This document shows positions 24,650-32,399 of a stretch of DNA of 64,000 nucleotides, piece by piece. The translations under genes and the position numbers were made by a program. The notes beneath the pieces were generated by a model, which made no database searches, was not told where the DNA came from, and saw only the letters and a list, made by a program, of their open reading frames with translations. This DNA is from an uncultured Eubacterium sp. (GTDB lineage: Bacteria; Bacillota; Clostridia; Lachnospirales; Lachnospiraceae), in NCBI GenBank assembly GCA_910584595.1, contig CAJUBQ010000015.1:4996-68995 (forward strand), written 5' to 3'. How positions within the stretch are numbered: position 1 is the stretch's first letter; each line of letters opens with the position of its first letter.

Positions 24650-25336
24650 GTGAATCCAAAAGAGATAGGAGCTTTTTTAAAACAGCTCCGTAATAAAAAA
24701 GGAATCACACAGGAGCGGTTAGCAGAGATTTTAGGGGTTTCAGGAAGAACCGTTTCCAGATGGGAAACAGGGACAAATCTGCCTGACCTTAGTATTCTGG
24801 TAGAGATCTCTGAATACTACGGTGTCGAAATCAAAGAAATTCTAAATGGAGAAAGGAAAAGCGAGAATATGGATAACGAATTAAAAGAAACCTTATTAAA
24901 AGTTATAGACTACAATGAGTTAGAAAAGCAGCGAGCCGCTAAAGCTGGAAATTTTTCGTTTGGCATTATGTTTCTGGTATGTGCCATAACGATTATAGTG
25001 CAAATGCTTATGACAGGAAATCTTTCCCTCGTTATCGGGGAAACGGTAATTTTGATTGCCGGAGGGCTGATTTATATTTTTGGCGTTGTAAAAAATGGAG
25101 CATGGAATGGAGCAATGACGAAAAGTTCTTCAAAGAAAGATTTGATTATCAGCTTAATATGTGTAGGAATATTCAGTATCATATTTTTCTTAATATTAAA
25201 GAAAAATGCGGCTATTCCACAAGCTCTTGGAATAGCAGTTTGCTTTTTTGTTGTGCTTTCAGCAATATCATACTTTTTGCTTAGAGGACTTGCGTTTCTT
25301 TCGCAGAGGAAATCTGACAAATTAAAGGCTTCGTAG
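24650..25336 (+). CDS. XRE-family regulator fused to a membrane domain
   Basis: The start is GTG 24650, 6 bases after AAAGGAGG; upstream in-frame codons lie in IS flank. Residues 1-65 are an HTH_3 domain (IGAFLKQLRNKKGITQERLAEILGV, then RTVSRWETGTNLPDLSILVEI). After a linker come four hydrophobic segments (about 107-125, 133-150, 172-190 and 196-216), so the protein sits in the membrane with its DNA-binding domain inside. Such HTH-membrane proteins are common in Clostridia and often regulate neighbouring genes; the ligand is unknown. The next gene follows after 11 bases and is probably co-transcribed. Confidence 0.85.
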   Translation: MNPKEIGAFLKQLRNKKGITQERLAEILGVSGRTVSRWETGTNLPDLSILVEISEYYGVEIKEILNGERKSENMDNELKETLLKVIDYNELEKQRAAKAGNFSFGIMFLVCAITIIVQMLMTGNLSLVIGETVILIAGGLIYIFGVVKNGAWNGAMTKSSSKKDLIISLICVGIFSIIFFLILKKNAAIPQALGIAVCFFVVLSAISYFLLRGLAFLSQRKSDKLKAS

Positions 25337-25347
25337 GAGGGCAAACT

Positions 25348-25740
25348 ATGGATTTTAATGATGAAAAAGACTATATTATGCGTATTATCAAGGAGATGGT
25401 AAGGGTGCTTTTTTCTCTAATGCTGGGAAAGCAATATAAGTCTGTCGAACTGCCGGAAGAAAATAAATACGAGGTTTCTGGTAAAGCGTTAGAGGAATTT
25501 GAAAAAATGGTTGACGCCGGTCTCATAAACGAAGCGGAAAATGTATTGTTGGAAAGCATTGACTATTCTAAAAAAGAGGAGGTTCTTGCCGCAATATTAT
25601 TCTATCAATATGTAAGCGAAAAGGATAATGATTTTCTGGTAGCACACAACTACTCCAAAGAGGAAGCGTTGGATGGAATTAAAAAGCTGGCAGAGCAGCA
25701 AGGATATGGTCAAATCACTTCGTTGCTTATGGAAACCTGA
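25348..25740 (+). CDS. DUF6483-like small cytoplasmic protein
   Basis: 130 residues, all helical in character, opening with DEKDYIMRIIKEMVRVLFSLMLG and then ELPEENKYEV and EKMVDAGLINEAENVLLESI. The helix-pair pattern (ALEEFEKMVDAGLINEAENVL, then EEVLAAILFYQYV) resembles a TPR-like fold. I believe it matches the Clostridia family DUF6483, of unknown function. It has GGAGGG before its ATG, an 11-base gap after the membrane XRE regulator, and a terminator 40 bases after its stop, so the two genes form an operon. Confidence 0.7.
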   Translation: MDFNDEKDYIMRIIKEMVRVLFSLMLGKQYKSVELPEENKYEVSGKALEEFEKMVDAGLINEAENVLLESIDYSKKEEVLAAILFYQYVSEKDNDFLVAHNYSKEEALDGIKKLAEQQGYGQITSLLMET

Positions 25741-25780
25741 CCATGCGCTATTTCCGAAAACAGAATATAGGATTAAGAGA

Positions 25781-25822
25781 CAGCCGTTGCAGGAACCGCA
25801 ATTTCCACAACGGCTGCTTTTG
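25781..25822 (+). terminator. Terminator of the XRE/DUF6483 operon
   Basis: CAGCCGTTG (25781-25789) / CAACGGCTG (25808-25816), 18-nt loop, then CTTTTGTT. Confidence 0.8.
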
Positions 25823-25878
25823 TTCTCTCCTGAGCCGGAAATTCAGCGGATTGTTTTTGATAACGGGCGATTTACCTA

Positions 25879-26056
25879 GAGCGTGTTTGAAAAATCATTC
25901 CCGCGATCTGCACTCCCCACTTTGCGGAGAATTCATCCCAAATTTAGTCAACATAGCCCACTATGACTCCTAAATTTGGGATAAATTCTCCATATCATGC
26001 CCTGTGGGTACAAACTGTGAAGCACATCTCACAGAAAGCATTTTTCAAACACGCTC
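25879..26056. mobile_element. 178-bp MITE-like element, copy 2
   Basis: Same length and same 17-bp terminal inverted repeats as the copy at 19977-20154; the only difference I see is GCACTCC for GCGCTCC near position 34. The left flank is TA (25877-25878) but the right flank is AA, so no target duplication remains. The right flank is a reversed gene fragment, which suggests a later rearrangement at this end. Confidence 0.9.
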
Positions 26057-26241
26057 AAGCGCTCTTTTCAACACGTTCTGTTCATCAGCGGTCAGCTTGT
26101 CAAAGTCAATATCAAGCAGATTGAAGATGATTTTCCAGATTTTTGTAAGATAGTCTCCGTGAGCAGCAAGGGCTTTTTGAAGTTGTTCCAGATATAAGTT
26201 TTTCTCTTTGCGTAAGTCTTTCAGCCGTTCCTGTATGGTAA
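26057..26241 (-). pseudogene. Fragment of a small XRE-like or element-borne regulator
   Basis: Read leftward: ITIQERLKDLRKEKNLYLEQL, like the start of an HTH_3 protein, running straight on into KALAAHGDYLTKIWKII and NLLDIDFDKLTADEQNVLKRALE, which ends at the MITE. The second half looks like the tail of another regulator, so this may be an internal deletion. No start codon with a ribosome site remains on the right because an integrase fragment abuts it. Confidence 0.4.
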
Positions 26242-26457
26242 TTGGAAATGCCGCATATCCGCTTCCATGATTTACGGCATACGGCGGCTACGAATATGCA
26301 CCAACTGACAGGCGATGTCTACACAGTGGGCGAAGTCTTGGGATATACGCTTGCGGGTATCGGCGTATCGCTTGGGCTGTCTATGAACTTTGAAGCAGTC
26401 ACAGTGCGTTATGTGGACGTGCGGCGTTTCTGGCATTCATTTTTTGCGGTGTGGTGA
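26242..26457 (+). pseudogene. Tyrosine recombinase (integrase), C-terminal fragment
   Basis: IRFHDLRHTAATNMHQLTGD carries the conserved HxLRH of phage/ICE integrases. LGYTLAGIGVSLGLSMNFEAVTVRYVDV follows and includes the Tyr region, then the frame drifts off the family (RRFWHSFF) and stops at 26457. The N-terminal arm-binding domain and the first catalytic Arg are missing. The join on the left to a reversed regulator fragment marks a rearrangement. It is one more relic of an integrated element and cannot be active. Confidence 0.75.
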
Positions 26458-26707
26458 GCCGATTATTCTACTGTTTTTTATTTATAAAATGTCTTTTTTT
26501 GAACACATCGGTACAGTATATTGAAATTTCGACCTGTTTGTGATATATTGTCAGACGAACGGTATTCAAAAGAAACTGTATCAAAATGAATTTTATATTG
26601 TTATTTATATTGGCAGAATATTTTTTAGACTGCTGTGTCTTAAGGCGTTTTATAAGGAACTGTCAAGGTTTATTTACATACGGTTCCCAAGCAGACACTT
26701 TGTAAGC

Positions 26708-26840
26708 AACAGTTCAGGCAGGTCTGGGCATTTACTGTGCTGACCGTATGAAAATGTAGTGGTTGTCAGGTATCCGGCCCATCGCGAAGCGATTTCTAAT
26801 GGCTGGATACGTAACAGTTTCATGGGGTATCTGAACGGTT
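26708..26840. repeat. Dispersed repeat with inverted ends, long version
   Basis: It begins AACAGTTCAGGCAGGT and ends CTGAACGGTT, so the ends are imperfect inverted repeats. The body resembles 48157-48231 (TGAAAATG-AGTGGTTGT shared) but carries about 58 extra bases, including a stem GTATCCGGCC / GGCTGGATAC. No coding capacity. The rest of 26458-27050 shows no gene. Confidence 0.6.
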
Positions 26841-27050
26841 GCCTTTGTAAAAGGTTTGACTTTTAGCGCGACGCGGATGCAGAAATGACAGTATATCTAA
26901 ACCAGATTGTTCTATGAAATAATAGTTCTTATCGTAACATTCATTATTATTTTTATCCAATGTTACCGTTCAGTGACACTTTCCGTAGCAGATCAGATAG
27001 GTTGGTCTGTTACTGCGTTTCCATTAATTTTAAGAAGGGAAAATTGGATT

Positions 27051-27878
27051 ATGAAAAACACATCTGTTACATTCAGAGAGGCAAAGGCAAAAGGCCGGAA
27101 ATTAGCGATGCTGACCGCGTATGATTACACAACGGCCAAGCTTGTGGACGAAGCAGGGATCGACGCGATTCTTGTTGGAGATTCTTTGGGAATGGTCATG
27201 CTTGGGTATGAAGATACGTTATCGGTAACGATGGAAGATATGATTCATCATACGGCGGCAGTTGCAAGAGGCGCAAAAAATGCTCTGTTAATTGCTGATA
27301 TGCCATTTATGTCTTATCAGACTTCTGTCTATGATGCGGTCGTAAATGCGGGCCGTTTAATGAAAGAAGGGCGTGCGCAGGCTGTAAAGCTGGAAGGCGG
27401 TCTGGAAGTCTGTGAACATATTAAGGCAATTGTAAGAGCATCCATTCCGGTTTGCGGACATATTGGGCTGACTCCTCAGTCAGTAAATGCACTAGGCGGG
27501 TTTAAAGTGCAGGGAAAAGGGGAAGAGGCGGCACAGCGTATTTTAGATGAAGCACGTGCGATTGAACAGGCAGGTGCGTTTGCGGTTGTTCTGGAATGCG
27601 TTCCGCATGTACTGGCAGAGAAAATTACAAAAAGTATCAGCATTCCTACGATTGGAATCGGCGCAGGGGCCGGATGCGATGGACAGGTTCTTGTTTATCA
27701 GGACATGCTTGCAATGTATTCGGATATGGCGCCGAAATTTGCGAAACAGTATGCACAGATTGGCAGTCAGATGCGAGAGGCATTTGCCGCTTATAAGCAG
27801 GAAATTACAGATGGCGTATTTCCGGCGCCGGAGCATACATTTAAAATGGATGAGACGATTATTGATAAATTGTATTAA
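27051..27878 (+). CDS. panB: 3-methyl-2-oxobutanoate hydroxymethyltransferase
   Basis: First committed step of pantothenate synthesis: ketoisovalerate plus methylene-THF gives ketopantoate. The start at 27051 (MKNTSVTFREAKAKGRKLAML) is chosen over upstream in-frame codons because of the GAAGGGA site and the family N-terminus. Visible PanB marks: LTAYDYTTAKLVDEAGID, LVGDSLGMVMLGYEDTL (metal ligand Asp), GHIGLTPQSVNALGGFKVQG, and VLECVPHVLAEKIT with IPTIGIGAGAGCDGQ. The 275 residues match the family. It leads a panBCD operon, 11 bases before panC. Confidence 0.95.
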   Translation: MKNTSVTFREAKAKGRKLAMLTAYDYTTAKLVDEAGIDAILVGDSLGMVMLGYEDTLSVTMEDMIHHTAAVARGAKNALLIADMPFMSYQTSVYDAVVNAGRLMKEGRAQAVKLEGGLEVCEHIKAIVRASIPVCGHIGLTPQSVNALGGFKVQGKGEEAAQRILDEARAIEQAGAFAVVLECVPHVLAEKITKSISIPTIGIGAGAGCDGQVLVYQDMLAMYSDMAPKFAKQYAQIGSQMREAFAAYKQEITDGVFPAPEHTFKMDETIIDKLY

Positions 27879-27889
27879 AAGGAGAAAAG

Positions 27890-28735
27890 ATGTTAATATT
27901 TAATCTGATTGAAGCAGTCAGACAACAAGTCAGCGATTGGAAAAAATCCGGGCTGTCTGTCGGACTTGTTCCAACAATGGGTTATCTGCATGAAGGGCAT
28001 AAAAGTTTAATTGATGCGGCAAGAAAAGAAAATGATCGTGTGGTAGTCAGTATTTTTGTAAATCCGATGCAGTTTGGCCCTAAGGAAGATCTTGCCAGCT
28101 ATCCAAGGGATCTGGAAAAAGATGCAAAACTGTGTGAAAAAGCAGGGGTTGATCTGATTTTTCATCCGCAGCCGGAAGAGATGTATCAACCGGGATTTTG
28201 TTCTTATGTGGATATGAATGGTTTGACAACAGAACTGTGTGGAAAAAGCCGCCCGATTCATTTTCGCGGTGTACAGACGGTTGTGCTGAAATTGTTTCAT
28301 ATCGTAACGCCGGATCGCGCTTATTTTGGACAGAAAGATGCACAGCAGCTGGCAGTTGTAAAGCGTATGGTAAGTGATTTGAATGTGGGTACACAAATTA
28401 TTGGGTGTCCAATTATCCGTGAAGAAGATGGACTCGCAAAAAGCTCGAGAAATACGTATCTGAACGAAAAAGAGAGGCAGGCAGCGCTTGTATTAAGCCG
28501 CAGTCTGAATGCTGGAAAAGCATTGGTAGAAGCCGGCGAGACAGACGCTCAGGCTGTTCGAAAGGCAATCATACAGGAAATCGAAAAAGAACCAATGGCA
28601 AAAATTGATTATGTAGATGTCGTTGACTTTGACACAATTACGCCGATAGAAATAATACAAGGATCTGTACTGGTCGCAATTGCCGTATTTATAGGGAAAA
28701 CAAGGCTGATTGATAATTTTATTGTTGAAAAGTAA
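27890..28735 (+). CDS. panC: Pantothenate synthetase (pantoate-beta-alanine ligase)
   Basis: Joins pantoate and beta-alanine with ATP. Nucleotidyltransferase motifs: LVPTMGYLHEGHKSLI with the HxGH signature, IFVNPMQFGPKEDLASYPRD, YFGQKDAQQLAVVKRM and the KSSRNTYLN loop (KMSKS-like). The length of 281 is normal. AAAAGGAG stands 7 bases before the ATG. It uses beta-alanine supplied by panD just downstream and pantoate from the PanB branch; no panE is in the window, so ketopantoate reduction must come from elsewhere (often IlvC). Confidence 0.96.
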   Translation: MLIFNLIEAVRQQVSDWKKSGLSVGLVPTMGYLHEGHKSLIDAARKENDRVVVSIFVNPMQFGPKEDLASYPRDLEKDAKLCEKAGVDLIFHPQPEEMYQPGFCSYVDMNGLTTELCGKSRPIHFRGVQTVVLKLFHIVTPDRAYFGQKDAQQLAVVKRMVSDLNVGTQIIGCPIIREEDGLAKSSRNTYLNEKERQAALVLSRSLNAGKALVEAGETDAQAVRKAIIQEIEKEPMAKIDYVDVVDFDTITPIEIIQGSVLVAIAVFIGKTRLIDNFIVEK

Positions 28736-28745
28736 GGAGGCTTTT

Positions 28746-29144
28746 ATGAATCTTACGATGTTAAAAGGGAAAATCCATCGTGCAGTTGTAAAACAGGCAG
28801 AGTTACAGTATGTTGGCAGTATTACGGTGGATACAGATTTGTTAGAAGCTGCCGGTATTTTAGAATATGAAATGGTACAGATTGTAGATATCGAAAACGG
28901 CAGCCGGTTTGAGACGTATACGATTGCGGGAGAAGCCGGTTCCGGTATGATTTGTTTAAATGGCGCTGCAGCCAGACAGGTTGCGGTGGGCGACCATATT
29001 ATACTGATGAGCTATGCGCAGATGACGCCTGAAGAAGCAAAGCAGCATAAGCCGAAAGTAGTTTTTGTAGATGAGGATAATCATATAGCAAGAATTACAA
29101 ACTATGAAAAGTATGGAGAGCTGACAGAAAATTATGTGAATTAG
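28746..29144 (+). CDS. panD: Aspartate 1-decarboxylase
   Basis: Makes beta-alanine from aspartate. The start is at 28746, just after AAGGAGG (28734-28740). The self-cleavage site is YVGSIT at about residues 23-28: the Gly-Ser bond breaks to give the pyruvoyl group on Ser. YTIAGEAGSGMICLNGAAAR and the HIILMSYAQM strand are typical. At 132 residues it is slightly longer than the usual 117-127, with the extra at the C-terminus (HIARITNYEKYGELTENYVN). It closes the panBCD operon; a large inverted repeat follows at 29165-29220. Confidence 0.95.
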   Translation: MNLTMLKGKIHRAVVKQAELQYVGSITVDTDLLEAAGILEYEMVQIVDIENGSRFETYTIAGEAGSGMICLNGAAARQVAVGDHIILMSYAQMTPEEAKQHKPKVVFVDEDNHIARITNYEKYGELTENYVN

Positions 29145-29164
29145 AAATATCCGAAGCAGTGATT

Positions 29165-29220
29165 CAGACAGGTCTGCACTGAAATTATCCTATTGGGAAT
29201 ATACTGTGAAGACCTGTCTG
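29165..29220. terminator. Inverted repeat between panD and the convergent gene
   Basis: CAGACAGGTCT (29165-29175) and AGACCTGTCTG (29210-29220), perfect 11-bp arms with a 34-nt loop. It lies between convergent genes and probably ends transcription from both sides, though T-runs are poor. Confidence 0.5.
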
Positions 29221-29225
29221 ATCTG

Positions 29226-29633
29226 CTATTTTGAACCGGTATCCGTTTGATTCTTTGCCTGTTTACCGCCGCTGTGCATGTATTTGCGTAAAACAAACAA
29301 TACGGCGATACTTAATACTGATACAAAATCTTCATACGGCGTAGTCTCGCCCACAATCATATGGCGCGCTACCAGAAAGATCAATACCTGAATCACATTG
29401 TCTGAATTTGGATGGCAGAGCATTTCCAAAAATTCGATGCCAATGACAAGTACAAAAATCTTTTCCAGATAGTGTCGAAACACGGTCATATCGTTCAGCA
29501 GTTCTTCAAATAGTTTGATATCATCTTTTAACAGGCTGATAATGGCCATTATAATCCCGAGCAATACAAATACAGCGACAACCAGTTCCAGTATTCTGCA
29601 AATCTGCTGCAGTACTTTTACGACTTTTTTCAT
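29226..29633 (-). CDS. PsiE-like small membrane protein
   Basis: 135 residues with four hydrophobic segments: about 13-34 (ILELVVAVFVLLGIIMAIIS), 56-72 (LEKIFVLVIGIEFLEML), 79-95 (VIQVLIFLVARHMIV) and 103-116. The order and the IEFLEML...VARHMIV pattern recall the PsiE family (phosphate-starvation-inducible E) of unknown biochemical role. GGGAAGGAG precedes the ATG. It is transcribed away from the spore germination gene on the same strand, about 130 bases downstream of it. Family match is moderate. Confidence 0.6.
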   Translation of the reverse strand: MKKVVKVLQQICRILELVVAVFVLLGIIMAIISLLKDDIKLFEELLNDMTVFRHYLEKIFVLVIGIEFLEMLCHPNSDNVIQVLIFLVARHMIVGETTPYEDFVSVLSIAVLFVLRKYMHSGGKQAKNQTDTGSK

Positions 29634-29764
29634 ATGTTTCTCCTTCCCTTAGATTCGATACGAAAAATTTCCCTCTGTTTTTATATTAAAAGGGATAGTA
29701 TGCCTGATTGTCAAGATAATTTTGTATATTGACCGCAGTTATTTATTCTGGGATTCAAAATGTC

Positions 29765-31183
29765 TTATTGTTTCTGCGCATCTTCCAGACTTACCCGGAA
29801 TAAACGTCTTAAGAGTTCTTTTCCATTGAACGGAATCAACGGATACAGATAACCGATGCCGGACAGTGTCTTGTTTCCGGCGATAGCGAAAATGCAGAGC
29901 AGAATACCGCCTATATACCCATAAACACCAAATATGCCTGTACTTATGAGCAGAATGATACGCATAAACTTTAATGCATACCCAAGCTCATAACTGGCCT
30001 GTGCATAATTTGCGATAGCTACAAATGCCATATACAACATTGTCTCAGGATTAAACCAGCCGGATTGTGAAGCAAAGTCGCCAAGTACAATGCCAGCGAT
30101 AACGCTTAAGGGGGTGCTTAGCATTTCAGGCGTATTCATAGCGGCCAGTTTCATGCCGTCAATGGCAAATTCCAGCAAAAGCAGCTGAAACAAGATAGGC
30201 ACATGAATCTCATCTTTTACGAGGATAAAAGACAATGCCTGCGGCAGCCATTGCGGATCGTGTAAAAACAGCAGCCAGGTAGGAGTGAGTACAAGCGCGG
30301 TAATATTTACAAGCAGCCTGGACAGACGCAGGTAAGTGCCGGTAACAGGCGGTAAATAATAGTCATTGGCTTCTTCAGTCAGTTCAAATAAACTGGCAGG
30401 CAGTATAATGGCGGATGGAGAATTGTCTGTTAATAGTACAATACTTCCTTCTAAAATAGCTGCAGCGGCAGTATCCGGCCGTTCTGTATATTTGTATTTT
30501 GGAAAAGGGTTGATCCAGTGATGCGGACATAGTGATTCCGCAAGACTTTCGCAGTTCATCGTCAGGGCATCGACAGAGATTTCAGACAGACGTTTTCGGA
30601 TATTGTCTAAAAAATGCGGATCTGCCCGCCCCCTCATATAGGAGAGCACTACGTCTGTACGGGAACTTTTGCCGACGGAAGTGATCTCCATAACAAGATC
30701 AGGATTGCGGATTCTGCGTCGGATTAAAGCCGTATTAAATACGATCGTTTCTACAAAACCGTCTTTTGAGCCGCGCAATACCTTTTCTTTGGAAGGTTCT
30801 TCTATACTTCTGGCGGGATATGTTCGAAAATCAATGGCAAGCGCCTGCTCATAACCATCTATAATCAGAATAGGGACGCCAGACAAAAGTGAAGTAGTAA
30901 GCGAATCGCTGTCTTTCACCAGTTCTACTTCTCCATAAGGGATCATAAGATTCGAAAATGCCTGTGCCGAAGGCGGCATTGTATCAGGCGTGACGGAGAA
31001 AAAGCTGTCCATGATCTTTTCTAAAATATCGTCTTTATGGAGTCCGTCAATCATATAAAAGCAGGCCGGTCTTTGAGCAATGACAAAAGAACGCAGCATC
31101 AGATCATAACTTAGCTGCGGATGAAAAATTTCATCTATCATTTGCTGGTTAGCTGCAAAATCAGAGGTTAATTGTTTATTCAT
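29765..31183 (-). CDS. GerA/SpoVAF-family spore germination protein
   Basis: 472 residues. The N-terminal half is a soluble domain (residues 1-270) with family landmarks: PACFYMIDGLHKDDIL, the RGSKDGFVETIVFNTALIRRRIRNPDLVME stretch that marks GerA A-subunits, and SESLCPHHWINPFPKYKYTERPD-like sequence. The second half has about five membrane helices (from about residue 290). GerA-A proteins act with B and C subunits as nutrient receptors in the spore inner membrane; SpoVAF is a stand-alone relative linked to SpoVA. No B or C gene is adjacent, so SpoVAF type fits better. It is good evidence for an endospore-former. AGGAG is 9 bases before the ATG. Confidence 0.9.
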   Translation of the reverse strand: MNKQLTSDFAANQQMIDEIFHPQLSYDLMLRSFVIAQRPACFYMIDGLHKDDILEKIMDSFFSVTPDTMPPSAQAFSNLMIPYGEVELVKDSDSLTTSLLSGVPILIIDGYEQALAIDFRTYPARSIEEPSKEKVLRGSKDGFVETIVFNTALIRRRIRNPDLVMEITSVGKSSRTDVVLSYMRGRADPHFLDNIRKRLSEISVDALTMNCESLAESLCPHHWINPFPKYKYTERPDTAAAAILEGSIVLLTDNSPSAIILPASLFELTEEANDYYLPPVTGTYLRLSRLLVNITALVLTPTWLLFLHDPQWLPQALSFILVKDEIHVPILFQLLLLEFAIDGMKLAAMNTPEMLSTPLSVIAGIVLGDFASQSGWFNPETMLYMAFVAIANYAQASYELGYALKFMRIILLISTGIFGVYGYIGGILLCIFAIAGNKTLSGIGYLYPLIPFNGKELLRRLFRVSLEDAQKQ

Positions 31184-31199
31184 ACTTTTATACTCCTAT

Positions 31200-31465
31200 T
31201 ATAATGTAGTGGATATATTGTAACAGTTTCAGCGGTTATCCAATGTCATTCACTTAAGCTTTCCATAGTCAGACTTTGCGCCTGACGGAATGGTTTTGCC
31301 GGCCAAAACATCCTCTGAAAGGATGTTAAAGGGGCGCTTTTATCGGAGGTGAAATATATTGACGTAAAATAATGAGGAATAGCATACAGATAGTGTGTAA
31401 CATATTTGGAAAAATATGCATAAAGTGTAAAATGCATGATAATTTTATGATTTTTCATTTTGACC
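31200..31465. other. Gene-free stretch with small hairpins
   Basis: Between GerA and the hemolysin III promoter. It holds a short hairpin ACATCC-TCTGAAA-GGATGT (about 31307-31325) and a GCCGGC-centred palindrome just before it. A 70-codon minus frame here lacks a ribosome site and a family pattern, so I do not call it a gene. Confidence 0.4.
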
Positions 31466-31494
31466 TTGACAAACAGGCAGAATGGGAATATGAT
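31466..31494 (+). promoter_or_regulatory. Strong sigma-A promoter of the hemolysin III-like gene
   Basis: TTGACA (31466-31471), 17-base spacer, TATGAT (31489-31494). The leader to the ATG at 31590 would be about 90 bases. Confidence 0.8.
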
Positions 31495-31589
31495 ACATAG
31501 TAATCAATACTACATAATAAAATATCATATATTACATAATAAAGAAAAAGACACTAAAAAAAGCAAATGGCAGGCAAGGAGGAATCATC

Positions 31590-32240
31590 ATGGATATTAC
31601 GATTCGGGAACCGGGAAGTGCAATTACACATTTTATTGGCATGTTATCAGCAATTGCTGCATCAGCGCCGCTTCTAATCAAAGCGGGAGTTACGTCAGGC
31701 GTTCAGTGTGCCGTGGCGATGGGAGTTTTTATGTGCAGTATGATATTACTGTACGGAGCAAGTACGATGTATCATTCGGTAAACGTTTCAGATAAAATAT
31801 TAAAAGTATTTCGTAAGATCGATCATATGATGATTTTTGTGCTCATTGCAGGGTCTTATACGCCGGTCTGCCTGATTGTATTAGGAGGCAGGCAGGGCTA
31901 TACGCTTTTGTCAGTTGTATGGGGCATAGCGATTGTTGGTATGGTCATTAAAGCAGTCTGGATTACTTGTCCTAAATGGTTTTCTTCTGTTATTTATATT
32001 GCGATGGGATGGGTATGTGTGGCAGTATTTGGAACGCTTTTGCAGACATTGCCGGTACAGGCGTTTTTATGGCTGTTGGCAGGGGGGATCATTTATACGA
32101 TTGGTGGTGTGATCTATGCGCTCAAACTACCCATCTTTAATCAGCATCATAAATATTTTGGCTCACATGAAATCTTTCATTTATTTGTGATGGCAGGAAG
32201 TATCTGCCACTTTATATTTATGTATCGGTATGTGGCTTAA
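31590..32240 (+). CDS. Hemolysin III / PAQR-type membrane protein
   Basis: 216 residues with seven membrane helices. Conserved motifs of the YqfA/HlyIII family: REPGSAITHFIGM at the start, GASTMYHSV, RKIDHMMIFVLIAGSYTPVCL, and HEIFHLFVMAGSICHFIFMY at the end. The Ser/His/Asp set (YHS, DHM, HEIFH) probably binds zinc, as in adiponectin receptors, suggesting a hydrolase-like activity. True haemolysis is doubtful. AAGGAGG precedes the ATG; it has its own promoter and terminator, so it is a single-gene unit. Confidence 0.92.
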   Translation: MDITIREPGSAITHFIGMLSAIAASAPLLIKAGVTSGVQCAVAMGVFMCSMILLYGASTMYHSVNVSDKILKVFRKIDHMMIFVLIAGSYTPVCLIVLGGRQGYTLLSVVWGIAIVGMVIKAVWITCPKWFSSVIYIAMGWVCVAVFGTLLQTLPVQAFLWLLAGGIIYTIGGVIYALKLPIFNQHHKYFGSHEIFHLFVMAGSICHFIFMYRYVA

Positions 32241-32245
32241 ATATG

Positions 32246-32285
32246 AAATCCGTTGGATGTGTCGGCATCCGGCGGATTTTTTTGA
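32246..32285 (+). terminator. Terminator of the hemolysin III-like gene
   Basis: AAATCCGTTGGATG (32246-32259) / CATCCGGCGGATTT (32266-32279), two G-T pairs, 6-nt loop, then a T-run. Confidence 0.85.
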
Positions 32286-32399
32286 GCAATAATAACATAT
32301 AATGAACAGCAGAAGCTTTTTTTTCATACATAAATGAGCGCCGCGTCTTAGGAAAAATGTGTTATAATATAAACATTGTTGACAGGAGGGCTATCATCT

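Noticed and set aside
31184..31230. Sigma-G promoter before the GerA/SpoVAF gene (CATTATA)
   Set aside because: A CATNNTA-like box exists, but it is so close to the ATG that transcription would begin inside the ribosome site, and no -35 match is present.
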